From Eudasyphora cyanicolor (lineage: Eukaryota > Arthropoda > Insecta > Diptera > Muscidae), in assembly GCA_963930755.1 (NCBI GenBank), contig OZ005734.1, positions 155,139,868 to 155,203,867 on the forward strand: DNA of 64,000 nt. The letters run 5' to 3'. A program made the position numbers and the translations under genes. The notes under the pieces were generated by a model. The model saw only the letters and a program-made list of their open reading frames with translations. It searched no databases and was not told where the DNA came from. Shown here one piece after another: positions 34,876 to 46,936 of the stretch. Numbering within the stretch: the first letter of the stretch is position 1; every line of letters starts with the position of its first letter.

Positions 34876-36687
34876 TCATACTCTGCTTGATATTTTGTGG
34901 AGGGCGCAATGTATGTCGTGGTGGTGATGTGGTCTGCCTATCAGGCCGAGCATAGTGTCGTTTAACCTGTGGGTCTGGTTTTGGCCGTGGTTGTTTTCTG
35001 GGTGAATTTCTAGATACCATTTGAAGTCGTCTGGCATAGATCTTAGTGGACCGAATGAGTAGGTCCAATGTCTAGGATGGTGGTCAGTGTCGTTGGAAGC
35101 CATATCTGTGAATATAAAGAAGGATGAGTGATTGTTTGTAAGTTGATTAATTGAATTGTAGATCAACAAAATTGTATGTCTCTCGCTGTACGTTAGAGTC
35201 GGAGAGTTTGTAGGTCGTGGATTTCCTGTCAAAATTCCACGTGAATCTTTGAAGGGATTTAAGGTCAGAAGTGAATTGCTGTCTGGAATGTTTGTCCATA
35301 GTGACAAAAGGTGAATATACCCGCCGGATATCCTGGGGTATATTCTATTCATCGATGTATTGCTGTATGTTTTATGTCCGGGCAACTTTTGATGAATCTC
35401 GTTTGGACTTTTCTTATTTGAGGTCGGCGATGACGCGTTAAAATCCACATGTTTAGACGTTACACGGTCAGATTTTATAACAGCGTGGTGAGGTAAGTAG
35501 TAGCTAGAAGCTCGGTTAATGTTCGCTTGTGGAACTTTTTTCATATGTCCGAGGTCTAGGGGTTCTAAAATAAATTTTTGATATCGTTGTTTGAAGTCAG
35601 GTTTCGAACTGAACATCTTTTCCATACGGAGGTATTGCGCCATGGCAATGTTTCGGGAATATGCAATTGTTTTGAAATTTTTTATGGGTAGAGTAGCGAA
35701 ATATATTTTTGAATAATTTCTGGGGGTTGTAGATGTTTTCTCTGACCTCAAAATTGTTTTTGGGGTCTCCTCCACCTCCAAAAATTGTGTGAGGATTTTA
35801 TCTAGGGCCACTGCAGTTTGAAGCGATACTTCCATCATTGATTGAGTCGATCGATCAACTGGTCCCCCCACAGTCAAGTCACGTACTGTTTTCTGTGTCA
35901 AAAGGGTCCTAATTGAGCGCATCGGAACTGCGAGGTCAAAGATGAAAGGGCCAATGTCAAGTCCAATGAGTAGGTTGATTGGTTGACTTATGTAAGAATG
36001 AGGATCTGCTAAATATTCGTTGAAATTACTGAAGAAGTCGATGTCTAGGTTCTGTGGTGGCAAGTTGCATGGCAAGGTCTTCAAAACTGGTGCTAGGAAG
36101 TCTAATTTGAAGCTTGGGTCCACCTGAGAGCACAGTTTGAAAATACAAGCTTGTGTTGATGTTTCAGTGACTGTGAAACTCAAACCTGAGACGTGTATAA
36201 AACTTCGCTTGGTTGGAAGCCTATGTGTATTCTCAAGTTTGTCAGAGATGAAAGTCGCTTGGGATCTTGAGTTTATGATCGCTCTGGTTTCCTGTCTCTG
36301 ACTGTTTGATTCTATTTCCACATTGCCTGTGGAAAGCAATGTCTCTCGCGCCTGACTTTCGATTGTAGGTCTAATGTCATCGCGTAGAGTCAAAGTGGTG
36401 ATGTTTGATGAAACAAGGTTCGATGTGGACTGTGTAGTTGTGGTAAGAGCCTGTGTACTTGTGCTAGGTCGTACGTTGGGGTCATTTTCCAATTCAGTGG
36501 TTTGTGTCCCACTGTTCTTATGTAAAAGAGTATGATGTCTGAGATTGCAAAGTCGACATCTGAATTTACTTTTGCACTCCTTAGCGCTATGATTGTTTTG
36601 GAGGCAATTAAAACAAGTATGTGTTGTTTTGACCACAGTCAGTCGGTCAATAATAGTTTTTTCCAAAAAAGTTGGACAATTTCTCAT
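34876..36687 (-). pseudogene. BEL/Pao Gag zinc knuckles, protease, RT start; rest of pol deleted
   Basis: A 603-residue open frame starts near MRNCPTFLEKTIIDRLTVV. It has zinc knuckles CFNCLQNNHSAKEC and CRLCNLRHHTLLH, then a protease-like region (ALINSRSQATFISDKL-type, here with NSRSQ where an active retropepsin has DSGS or DTG). LIGLDIGPFIFDL follows. The RT start is HMKKVPQANINRASSYYLPH, HHAVIKSDRVTSKHVDFNAS, then MNRIYPRISGGYIHLLSLWT, which resembles RNase H/IN linker sequence. This means the RT palm is deleted in frame. The last ~120 residues are His/Pro/Asn-rich and unrelated to pol. Confidence 0.85.
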
Positions 36688-36689
36688 AA

Positions 36690-37548
36690 AATGACTGGCT
36701 TTGTAAAGTTGGCAAGATGTTTCAACAAGATTCTGAGGTCTATCGGCTGTTCTAGGTTTGGATTTCGATCCACTAGGTTTGGTATTCTCTTGTGGGGTTG
36801 CTTGGAATGAATTTATTCGCTTGTCCTTTGGATTGTGTTTTGTGAAGTCTTGCTTAGAGTGTTGTGATCTGGAAGTCTATGGTTGAAGATTGCTAACTGA
36901 TTCTAATGTTTCACACCGTTGTATTAATGAATTGTCGAAGTCATTCAATGAGTGCATTTCAGAACAATGTTTGTTTTCGTATTGGTCTAACAATATCTTC
37001 CACGCGAGGTCAAATCCATTATTGGTCAAGGGGACAAGGGAAATTATGTCTCTAGCCTCACCTCATGTTTTTTGATTGAGGTAATAGAGTTGTTCGACGT
37101 TACTAAGCTGGGGGTTTTGTATATAAATGGCAGAGAAGAGGTCTCTAAATGTTGGCCAGGTCTTATAACTTCCGTAGAAAATATCCGTATCACGAGGCAG
37201 AAATTTTATAGAATATGGTTGTTCAACTACGGTTTTGTTAAATGTTGCGCTAGATTGATCAATCTTTTTAACTAGGGTCTGTGGAGTGGGATTTATCAAG
37301 TCTACTGCGGCATTTAGTGCGCTTATAGAATTATTATAGGCAGTTAGGTCAATGGGTTTTTCTCCTTCTGAAATTTTGTGATTTCTACAATCTTCATAAC
37401 GTCGTACAACTTGAGACCACAAATAGTCCAAGTGTTCTTGCAAGATTTGTAAGGCGTATATATTATTTTCGGATTTGGTACTGTATTGATCTTCCACAAA
37501 GTCAATGAGGTCGTCATACGAATTGGTGAATTTGTTAAGGAGATCCAT
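36690..37548 (-). pseudogene. BEL/Pao Gag, N-terminal and capsid part
   Basis: The frame starts MDLLNKFTNSYDDLIDFVED. It contains the BEL/Pao capsid signature KFLPRDTDIFYGSYKTWPTF followed by RDLFSAIYIQNPQLSNVEQL. After stops near 37063-37070 it continues EARDIISLVPLTNNGFDLAW and DQYENKHCSEMHSLNDF. Further breaks lie near 36885 and 36810. Gag would form the particle that packages the RNA. The start lies about 785 bases inside the LTR, leaving a long leader (37549-38310). Confidence 0.88.
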
Positions 37549-38332
37549 TTTTATTTAGAGGTCAAAAAGTCACGGATGTAGCTTTGGAAGACGTCTAAGC
37601 TGCCGTTAGGTTTGGTCTTCTTCTTCCCTCTAGAAATGTTGTTGAAGGTCAATTTTTGTTGATACCGTTAGAACGGTTTTTGTGGCAAGATTTGAAAAAA
37701 TCATTTGAAGTAATTTTTGTTTCAGGAAAATTTTTATTGTTGCAAGTATGTTTCGTGTTGATTTGTTTGTTTCATATTTGTCACAATTTATCAAAATGTT
37801 AATTGTTGTGGGTTTTAAACTAACGAAAATGTTTTTTATTAATTATAAAAGTATGCTTGCAACAAATATTACACTATTACTTTTGTAGATGTAGTTTAGT
37901 TTATCCGTAGTTTTAAATTTAGAGAAATTTTGTAGGTACTTTAAGTTTATTTGTTGTTTGGATACGAGTATTAGTTTATTACAGAAGACTTAATTTAGCA
38001 CAAATTTCAATAACATATTTAAAATTTGTTTAATGGTTCAAAGTCAATATTGATTTAGTTATGTGGGTATGTGTTTGTTGTTAAATTTATTGAAAGAATT
38101 TCTTTGCCAAACAATATTACTTGGTAACAAAAATTTAAATTAGGTCTATTATCTTTTTAGCTTAGAATCACAACCGATTAGGTCACTAAGTTCTTTTTTA
38201 CACATTTATGTCGCGTAGGGTTTTCGTTGCAGTTTTGTGTTAGGGTTATGTCACTGATTAATACAAAATTGTTAACACTTTTTTTTTTTTAATTTTTAAT
38301 TAAAACACATCCGCGGTTCGAAGGTCCAAAAA
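37549..38332 (-). other. Leader of the BEL/Pao element
   Basis: Untranslated, T-rich on the plus strand, with no frame. It lies between the gag start and the PBS. A poly-T run lies at 38278-38290. Confidence 0.6.
38311..38328 (-). other. Candidate primer binding site of the BEL/Pao element
   Basis: The minus strand reads TGGACCTTCGAACCGCGG four bases inside the 5' LTR. The TGG start fits a tRNA 3' CCA end. The tRNA is not identified, and the GGTTCGAA core inside it looks like a T-loop, which is odd for a site this close to the CCA. Confidence 0.45.
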
Positions 38333-39071
38333 TGTTTAGGATGGGGTGGGGTTTTCTATGTTTGTTTTGTTAATTTACTATTTTTATTTGCTTTGGAAGT
38401 TCGATTTTATTACCCTTTTTTATTCCTTTATTTGAAAAAAAAGAGTTTAGTTTTAGTTTTGTATTTGTTTATTTAATACTCTTTTAAATTTACATAAAAT
38501 CTGTTTAGATTTTAAAATACAATTTATTTCATGTTTCACTGCAAGTCAAAGTTTATGTTACACAATTGTTTGCTTTTATTTGTTTTATTCCTTTGTTTAG
38601 CTTTTTTCTGTTCGTGGCGAACAATGCAAGTGTCAGAAATAGAATGGAAAAGTCTGGCTCTGCTTCACACAAGTGAAGCAGAAAACCAGATTTGGCAATC
38701 GCATTAGAAACAACAACAACAACACGCACTCCGTTGCCTATGCGATGATCATAGGCAGACGAGAGTGTTGATGTTGTTGTTGTAGCCCATCTCTATTGCA
38801 TGTTTCTCTGCTTTGAATAAAGCAGAGAAGCATGCAAATGAAAGAAAAGAGAACTACTGAGGAAGGTCAGTTACTTATTAGCTATGTATAATAAGGAAAA
38901 GAATGTATGAAGTAAATAAGAAACGAATGTAGGGTAAATAAAGAACGTACATTAGCCTGGTCGTTCTGTAGGTTAGTATACATTCGACTTAAAGTAATGA
39001 AAAAATACAAATATCAAATTTAGAATATAAGATGAATAATAAAATGGTTTAAAGTCGGTTAACATTAAACA
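38333..39071 (-). repeat. BEL/Pao 5' LTR
   Basis: It matches 33946-34678 along its whole length. Differences include a changed block at 38655-38690 (CTTCACACAAGTGAAGCAG against CTTCACTTGTGTGAATCAG), GTTGTTGTTG expansion near 38770, and an extra CTTTGGAAG near 38391. Confidence 0.93.
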
Positions 39072-39262
39072 CTACCATTTACGTAGTTGGCACAACCAAA
39101 TATGTTGTTTGGAGGTTAGGTTATAAGAGGATGACACTAGAGCTGGTCTAGTGTCTAAGACTGGGCCATGTTTGATCCATTGCTATTCCTTATGTTGTTG
39201 TTTTTTGGTTCCTCTCTTCCGATTTCCATTTATATTGTGGGTTATTTCCGCGGGATCTGTAC

Positions 39263-40130
39263 TCATGCAAGCCCCGGATGTTTTCTAATATTATGGGCGC
39301 CATTTTGAAGCCCTAATGAAAGCCAATAGCCTCGAATTTTCGTTAATGTCTGGAAATAAGAAGAGCCGAGTATCTTGTTTCTTCTTTTGCATAGGGCAGG
39401 GCACTGACTAAGGAAGTGATAACTATCTTCCGAATAGACAACATCCCCACAACATCTACATAAGTCATCATTTCTATTGCCGATTCTTACCATATGTTTT
39501 CCTAAGGAGTTATGCCCCGTTACTACACCAATTACGGCCCTTAGTTCATCCCTCTTCATTCTTAGTAGGCGTTCAGAATTTCGCGATTCCTTTTCGTCCC
39601 AAAGTAGTTTCGTCTGTTCACAAGCTGAAGAGGTGTCCCACCGTCTGTGCCATTTCTCCCCGCTCTTTTCTTTGATCCTGGAAAAACAGTGAGACAAAGG
39701 TGGTAAAACATGTGGATCATCGCCCCCTGTAAGGCGTCTTCCATTCTTAGCTAAAACATCTGCTTCTTCGTTACCCGGGATATCTTTGTGGCCTGGCAGA
39801 GTAATTTTATGTTGTTCTGTGAGAATCATCAATTCTCTACGACAGCGACTGACTACCTTTGACCTTATATCCGGTCCCCTTAACGCCTTTATTGCTACTT
39901 GGCTATCAATGAAAAAACTGATATCGCTGTTGAATATCGGTCTCATTGATATAACTTCCGCAGCTTTTAAGATTGCGTATATTTCCGCTTGAAATATACT
40001 ACATTCATCCATTAGTTTGTAGGATTCTCTAATGTTTAGCTCCTTGCAGAAAATGCCACTGCCTGTGCCGTCAATCATTTTTGATCCGTCGGTATAGAAG
40101 TTTAATTTCCCTATAAACTATATTTTGCTC
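39263..40130 (-). pseudogene. LINE ORF2 C-terminus: RNase H and Cys/His motif
   Basis: The frame 39263-40078 begins MIDGTGSGIFCKELNIRESY. RNase H residues include the Glu of CSIFQAEIYAILKAAEVISM and the Asp of FFIDSQVAIKALRG. The late His region is LPGHKDIPGNEEADVLAKNG. A C-terminal CRCCGDVVYSEDSYHFLSQC motif follows. The first RNase H Asp (YTDGSK-type) lies in the preceding frame, near 40090-40110, after a frameshift. RNase H would degrade the RNA template during target-primed reverse transcription. The upstream deletion makes it nonfunctional. Confidence 0.88.
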
Positions 40131-40394
40131 TTTCCAGTCTTCAATGGAGGGAATAATCGTAGTAAAATCCTCTTCTATAAAGGTCTCACACAGTGAGTAA
40201 TCCGTGTGTGGAAGGTCAACTCCATCTTCAAGTATCTTTGTGTGTCGGACAGGTGCCCTGCCGATCTAGTTTAGTTCATTTAGCCTCACTAGGGCGACGT
40301 CTATGTTGTTCCTATTTAATGGAGGATAAGATTAGTAGAAGCCAGTTCACAATGATGGAGATTTATTTGGATGAATTTCATCATTGATTACTCA

Positions 40395-41628
40395 CTGAAA
40401 TGGCTTTCAATCTTTCCTCCACCTCGATTATGGGTCTGGCGTAGACCTACGCTTACTCTAAATCCATTTTTTCCCAACTTTTCTACAGTTTCTTGGTTTA
40501 CTGCCAAAATTATACTCCTTCTGGCTTTATTTGGTGGGTCCATTTTTAAAATTTGCCAATCATTCTTTAGGCATTATGGGGCCAGATATGAATAGCCTGA
40601 CCCTCGGTTGCTTTTTGAGTTCGTTTTCTGGAATGAGCTTTAACTTGGCGCCATCCCACAGCGTTAGACTCGTAATGCAACTATCCAGCCAATCCAGTGT
40701 ACCTTTAGTTTTACAATGGAGGATTTTATATCCTTGTTTCGTAATAGTGTTGCCAAAGTAGGGGGTCTCCCCGGTAACTTCTCGTATCTTTTCTGATACC
40801 TCGAAAAGCAACTTTCTACGGTCTTCGTTTCCGTCATCTACAATGGCTACGCTGATGCAGCCCTCATTGTAGATATTTGTTCCGTGATCTTTTTTTTTGT
40901 TTTTTTTATCACCGTGATGTTTGCTGAGACTGTATCTTTCGACCTATTTCTCTTGTGGCCTCCAAGTTCCTCGGACTCAGGGTTAAATGACACATTGTCT
41001 ACTGGAATCATAAACCCATCGGTTTTCTCGGCGGGGGTTTGAGCTGAAGCGCTCGGTCTTCATTTCCAGGCTGCCGATGGGCTGGAAGCACACAAGGTCC
41101 TTGTGAAGTCTATCTTTCCCCTAACCTTGAGATGGTTTGACGAGCATGGCTCATCTGTTCCATCCTCTGGGAACTGTGTTTCCCTAGCTGTGGCTAAGGA
41201 ATCGCAGTTGGTTGGGTGAAAGTTATTTTTATTGTATGTAGTTTTGTTACCTGTTTCATTACATTCCAATATTTATTTGTTGGTACGTTGCCATTTCTCC
41301 ATCGTCTCTTTGGCCTTTAAGAGAAGAAGACACTATCTGTTGAAGACAGACACTCCGAGCGGGTATCTCCTGACACACCAACAACCCTCATGGCGTCAAT
41401 CAGAGAACCACTGTCGCTGCCTTTCGCCCTTTCAGGTTCCTCTACGACTTTCTTTGCAGAGGCCAATCTATTTCTTTCGCTCTCGTTAAGGCTTTCTTTC
41501 TTGCTAAGGCTCCTTATGCTGAGACGTTCGTTCTTCACGGAGTTCTTCGAGGCGGTTGAGGAGGCATTTGATGCCGAATCATCTGCCATAATGGCATCGA
41601 CCAACCTTAAGCTGCAGTTATCACTCAT
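40395..41628 (-). pseudogene. LINE ORF1 (DUF4780-like), broken
   Basis: It starts MSDNCSLRLVDAIMADDSAS with a Ser-rich N-terminus and a charged helix (SKKESLNESERNRLASAKKV). A middle part is frameshifted (41060-41310). The C-terminal domain in 40560-40811 reads SLTLWDGAKLKLIPENELKK, then PRVRLFISGPIMPKE. It ends with TRRSIILAVNQETVEKLGKN before 40395. The 'LW.GA.L.LIP..E...RPRVR' pattern resembles DUF4780-type ORF1 domains of LOA-like LINEs, which probably bind the element RNA. Assignment is from memory of the family pattern. Confidence 0.65.
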
Positions 41629-41660
41629 TTTTCTATTTAATTAGCGTTTATAATTTCTGT

Positions 41661-42799
41661 TTAATGTTTTTTTTTAATTTCTCAGTTTACAATAAATTAC
41701 GATACGCGTAACGCGGAGTTACGTTCCGTTACGTACTAAAACGTTGCGTCACCCTGCGTTACGACTAACTAGAGACGTGTACTAATTACACCTAACATAA
41801 AGTAACCAACTGTTACTCGCATGATACAATAATAGAAGGTAAAATCACTTGCCCAACAACAAAACTGGGATACAACCCTGTACATTATTTTCGTACAATA
41901 GCTTGTCAAAATAGGCAGCCGACTCGAACAGCTGACCAACAATTGGTTGTCAAATAAATTTTCTATCTGAAATTTGATTTTCTTTGAAAAGGATAATTTT
42001 TTCTAAAATTTCAAACTTACGTGCAATTACCCTTTAAAGTAAATCTGGTGACTGCAATTTTATTCAATATAACGAGTTTTCTCTTGTATTGGGATACACA
42101 CACAATGTAAGTTTTGTCTTTAAGGAACTATAAAATTTATATAATTTCATTTTAATCTCGGAAGGATAGTGTCATTATCCTTCATTGCACCCAGATGTTT
42201 TTGCTGTTACAGTATTGAGTAGCATTGACGATGGATGGCATATAATACAATACTGCCCGGTCGAGCTTTCCAACGATTTTACTTCTTTGGAATACATTTT
42301 TTAGAAGGTTTGTCTCTTCAGAGCTTGTCCTTACAAATGAGTGGCGAGAGGCATAAGCTGAATGCGGCCATACGTGTCACACATATCACCCATATCAGTA
42401 AAAAGGCAGAACAGAAAAAATGGAGCAGTAAATGCATAAAATGGAAGACGGCCGGCCTCTCGTGCAATAGAATTAACTCAAAATGCCGACAGCAAGACCC
42501 TTTTGGGCAGAATGGGCCTCCTGATGACGTAGAGGACTTTGGGTTGAAGTGCTACTCCTCATGTTAAAACCAATTTTCAGGTTGTATTTATTTTCTAGTT
42601 AGGAAATAAGTTTTTCATGTTATAAGAAAATACAAACTCGTACATATGGACCATTTATTAAAAAATATGATGAACGAATAATGTAAAAAGAATTCAACGT
42701 ATTATATATATTTTTTAATTTAATAACAAAGTTTGTCGTTGATACAAATAATAAGTTGTTAGCTGCAACATTGTTCAAGCTCAATCTGTTGAATTGTCC
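41661..42799. other. Interval without recognised genes
   Basis: 41700-41800 holds a run of ACG/CGT-rich near-repeats (ACGCGTAACGCGGAGTTACG). 41830-41960 is ordinary AT-rich DNA. A 110-codon plus-strand frame at 42235-42567 has no family resemblance, Met-rich start context or splice signals, so I do not call it a gene. Confidence 0.45.
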
Positions 42800-43280
42800 A
42801 TCAATTATTCAGTTTTATGAAAATGGTTGTTGTCTTCCGCCTAGTTTACCATTCGTTGATGAACAAAATTGAACAAACAAGAGTTCCAAGAACGTCCAAT
42901 TCAAATCGAAAAAGTTGCTGTTTGATGTGGATTTGGGGCTTACCAACTTCTTTTGAGCTGAATTGGATGATATGGACACTAACATGTGGTTCCAACAGGA
43001 CGGCGCCATAGCCACACAACTCATGTACATGGCATCGTCATCTCACGAGGAGGTGATGTGAACTGGCCACCGAGATCGTGCGATGTGACCATATTAGAAT
43101 TTTTTGTGGAGTTTTGTTAAGTGGCACGTCTATGAGAACAATCTACAAACCATAACAGCCAACACAACCCTTGACGTCGGTAAAGCTTGTCTCATGCGCC
43201 AAAGTCATGGAAAATTCGAAATTACGGATCTGCTAAACCGCGGCATACATTTGCAAGATATTATATTCCATTTATAATGA
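42800..43280 (+). pseudogene. Mariner-type transposase remnant
   Basis: One frame reads MDTNMWFQQDGAIATQLMYM, with the second catalytic Asp. After a frameshift, RRGDVNWPPRSCDVTILEFF follows with the third acidic position. The C-terminal tail is readable to HTFARYYIPFI in yet another frame. The order and spacing match the mariner catalytic core at 28350-28690, but the sequence differs enough to be another family. Terminal repeats were not found. Confidence 0.8.
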
Positions 43281-43778
43281 CATCAATAGGACTTTAAAAC
43301 GAAATTAATAACGTTATGTGATATCACAAATACACACATTGCTTTATTTACATTTAAATATAGGAAATGTTAAATACAATTTACATTATTTTAAATTTGC
43401 GTGAATTTTGTTTGATTGTACTCTATTTTTAAAAACGCTCCCAACAACAAAATGTAAACAAACAATCAAACGTCATCCATGAGTTTGACAATTCATTGAG
43501 CTCTGAAAAAATGGCGAGAAAATCAGCTGTTCGCTGTACGCTACCTTGTTCAATATACCTTGTGTTACTCGGTAAAAGTAGGTTACCCACCACCACTGAA
43601 CGAGTGCCTGGTGTTTCATTCCGTCTCGTACCTACTATCAGACACTGGTACTACAACAAACAAAACACTTTACGCAGTTCTATTTCTTTCACACTAATGC
43701 GAAACAACAATACAGAAAGCTATAGAAATTACAATTTCCAGACAAAATGTCTACCGGCACAAGAATTAGAAAAAATTT

Positions 43779-44242
43779 AATAAAATTTTCCTGCTGAAAG
43801 TGCCAACAGAATCGCAATACTCCAACTTACCTGGGAAAAGCTGACTTTAGTTTGCACGTTCAACCGGTTTTTGACCTTAAAGGTTTCGAAACAAATTGTT
43901 TTTAACGCGAGAATGCAGAGCTAAGGCAAAAACACTTCTTTGCTAACGTACAGAACTACTAAAATTTCTGTGTGATGTTGAACAATTATTCTTGGAATTT
44001 TAATAAAATTTAATAAAATTTTCCTGCTGAAAGTGCCAACAGAATCGCAATACTCCAACTTACCTGGGAAAAGCTGACTTTAGTTTGCACGTTCAACCGG
44101 TTTTTGACCTTAAAGGTTTCGAAACAAATTGTTTTTAACGCGAGAATGCAGAGCTAAGGCAAAAACACTTCTTTGCTAACGTACAGAACTACTAAAATTT
44201 CTGTGTGATGTTGAACAATTATTCTTGGAATTTTGGTGCCGT
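43779..44242. repeat. Exact 232-bp tandem duplication
   Basis: The block starting CTGCTGAAAGTGCCAACAGA at 43791 recurs at 44023 with no difference that I can see through TTGAACAATTATTCTTGGAA. The junction is TTTAATAAAATTTAATAAAA. Two identical copies side by side mean a very recent duplication or an assembly artefact. Confidence 0.9.
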
Positions 44243-44395
44243 TGAAAATGGGCCTGATTGCTCATAATGAGTTTGTCAATAATCTCGTTTTTTTCTTTCA
44301 AAATAATATTGAACAACTTTGGTCTTTCCACCATAAATTTCCCAAGTTTTTCAAAGTTAATTCTGAATAATAACACAATGCGACAAAAAAAACTC

Positions 44396-46907
44396 TGTAG
44401 CATATCCTTTAGATATTTATCGTCCGTATAGTTTTCATTGAAAATTTCATTTAAAATCCAAGCGACACTTAGATGTCGAAATTAGGTTTTGCTATTATCA
44501 AGCTAATACTAGGTTGACATTCTCGTTGTTTTCATCAATTTTATTAACTGGAATAATAACGTTGGTTAGTGGCTTCACCGAGCCTTCCATAAGCCGAAAC
44601 CTAATAACCTCCGTAATTTTCTCCAATATCTTAAACAGTCTCAGACTATCAGTGATTTAATTAGAGCAAAACATTTAGTACTATACATTTGTCCTTCAAA
44701 TAATTGTAACACATATCTATAGTTGTGTGAGTATCACGGTCAATGGCAAGTGAGTTTGAAATTATATTGTATTAATCTCTTGACAGATGAACGAGGTTTT
44801 GCATCATTTTCCGAATTTTCATTGTTCTTTTGATAAGAGCTGTGTCAGTGTATACAATTTTAGTCTTTAAAAATTGTCTCTTGGTGCCATCTCCAGAATG
44901 GGTAACTTTCTCAATCATTCCGTCTTTGCATTTTCTAAAATGAATCTCTCATAGATTTGGCACCTTCTAATTGATATAAATCTTTAATTATAATGGAGAG
45001 AGATTGGCCACTGCTACTTTATACAAGAGGAACGAATTGGAACAAGGAACACCAAATCTCAGTTAAGTGATCACGTTCTCAGTCATTATCTGTCATAAAG
45101 AGTGTGAGTCAAGGCTTAACTAGTGTTCGACGCAACAAATTGCCGTCGGTATTTAATTTGGAGTATCGCAAAAACTCCAAGTTCAAACTTCAGTTCAAAG
45201 AGCCTTGTAGAAGTCCCTAGAGGATATCCGATAGTTTGCCTATGACGAGTACGGTGACCGGCCTAAAGATCGAAAAGTGTGCCGAAATCTTCAGTTTGTG
45301 GAGATTATTTCTAAAAGCAGTGAAAAGCGGGAGGAAAATTAATAGCATACATCGCAGCTCTGCCCAATGGTCAGCCCAGTTTTTTCATTGATCCGCGCTT
45401 AGTATACGTTGATGGATACAAGACTGATATGGATTTTCTAAGTTCACATATTTCCTTTTTGCTAGACTTCTTTCTAAATTTTAATGTGTATTTAAATTTC
45501 AATTCAAATTGCATTTCGGTTCGTTTTTTCTAAGTTTTTATATTTCTTTAAATTTGAAAGTCATTATCCCGTTACAGCATGCAATAAAAACATCACATAC
45601 AACCTGACATATATGGTAATTACCAATTAACATTTTCACCCACGCTTTTTGTAGTTTTCTTTTTCATTTTTACATTGCCATGGTTCTCGGCTGATGTTAT
45701 GTATGTTTCGTTGTTTGCTGAGCGTCTCTGTTATTCTGTCTGTTAACAGAACATCTCACTGTGTAAGTAAGTGTTGATTAATTTACTAATGTGTATAAAC
45801 GTAATACCTAGCAACATCTCTCAAACTTTAGCAACATTCGTTCGAGAGAGTGAAAACTTTGCAGAGCAGTTAACAGCAACCTGCTCTTTGGAAGATCTTT
45901 CGACGTCGACAGAGCTGATATGTAAGTTTTTTTATTCTCTCTTGTTTTTTTTTGTTTTCCGTTTGTCATATGGTTCCTGACCTAAATTAAGAGAGATATT
46001 TAAGAGATATCAGATTTTGGGATACATAACAGGGTTACCATGTGACAATTGGATAAGTATTTTGAATGCAAATTTTGGTATGCTGGGATTTACTATACAC
46101 AGTGAAATTTGATTGATGCTCAGGATTTTCGTCTTATAAATTTTATTGTTTTAGAGTTTTTTTATGCATTTAAGCTGATAGTTCCTTGCATGCGTTTACA
46201 TTTTTATTTATTACTCTTTTTAAGTGCTACTTAGGGCCATTACCAATAAGAATATATGTAAACTACGTTTTAAAGGTTACTATGGGTTATAGCTGTCAAT
46301 TTCTATACAATTTAACTTTCGTTGTTATAAAGCTCGTTTATTTTGCTTTGTGTTAATTGAGGTTAAAGGTTTAATATTGTGGTTAAGATTAAATATATTT
46401 TGTTGTTAGTGAATTAATGCAGATAACACTTTCTAATTTAGCCTTTAAAGAATATCCTTGAATTCAATAAACCAAGAATGATTTTCAGTTAAGTTTTTGA
46501 AATAAATCTGTTTGAATTCATGAGGGAGTGAAGGACAGGTCAGTGATAGGTTATATCACAAACCACTATTCTATTGGAGTATTGTGATCATGGAGGGAGG
46601 GCTTATTAGGCGCAACAACATCAATTGGCCTACATTAGATAGATCAGAATCTAATTTTAGTTGCTTTTCTCTTTCCTTTTGCTATTATCACTCTTCACCT
46701 AGTATCTCCTTCGGGTTCATAGTACTAGGTCTATCTCCCTTTTCTCATTGCAACTCAGTATAAACTGTAGACACGTTAAAAATAATAATTATAATGTTGC
46801 ACATTGGCGCAAGGATATTTCCGCGAGTTATAAAGTCAGTTAAAGCGTGCCACCGTTTCATATGATCCTTCTAACATCTGCCACTTAATTCTTCGTTATA
46901 TGCTACA
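44396..46907 (+). repeat. Gypsy 5' LTR, 2512 bp
   Basis: From TGTAGCATATCC to ATATGCTACA. It aligns to 52105-55173 from position 44928 onward, apart from insertions in the right copy. The left copy has a 139-bp segment (46228-46366) missing from the right copy. A short frame at 45771-45920 is followed by a GTAAGT and lies in both copies. I treat it as LTR sequence, not a gene. Confidence 0.88.
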
Positions 46908-46916
46908 TTATAAATT

Positions 46917-46936
46917 TGGCGCACAACGCGGGCCCC
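46917..46936 (+). other. Primer binding site, Lys-tRNA type
   Basis: TGGCGCACAACGCGGGCCCC begins 9 bases after the LTR. It resembles the Lys-tRNA primer site used by Osvaldo/Ulysses-type gypsy elements, with a few mismatches. It independently confirms the LTR end at 46907. Confidence 0.75.

Larger units (their letters stand above)
33946..39071 (-). mobile_element. BEL/Pao LTR retrotransposon with both LTRs, internally deleted
   Basis: Two LTRs of 733 and 739 bp flank a 3.65-kb interior. The LTR ends are TGTTTA...TAAACA. The flanks CTACC (33941-33945) and CTACC (39072-39076) are an exact 5-bp duplication, the BEL/Pao norm. The interior on the minus strand has gag, protease and the RT start. 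The rest of RT, RNase H and integrase are missing. The LTRs differ at several substitutions and small indels, so the insertion is not young. Confidence 0.95.
39077..41660 (-). mobile_element. I/LOA-like LINE, second family, with ORF2 mostly deleted
   Basis: On the minus strand, ORF1 (41628 down to about 40395) is followed by the ORF2 start (MMKFIQINLHHCELAS, 40385). The sequence then jumps directly to the RNase H region near 40260-40080. Endonuclease and RT are therefore deleted. The 3' untranslated part runs to about 39077, next to the BEL/Pao target duplication. Sequence differs clearly from the LINE at 8506/15891, so this is another family. Confidence 0.82.

Noticed and set aside
42235..42567. 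110-codon plus-strand frame
   Set aside because: No family resemblance, low-complexity start and no splice or promoter context; chance frame in interval DNA.
45771..45980. Frame MLINLLMCINVIPSN with a GTAAGT downstream, duplicated at 53889
   Set aside because: Both copies lie in the gypsy LTRs, which explains the duplication.
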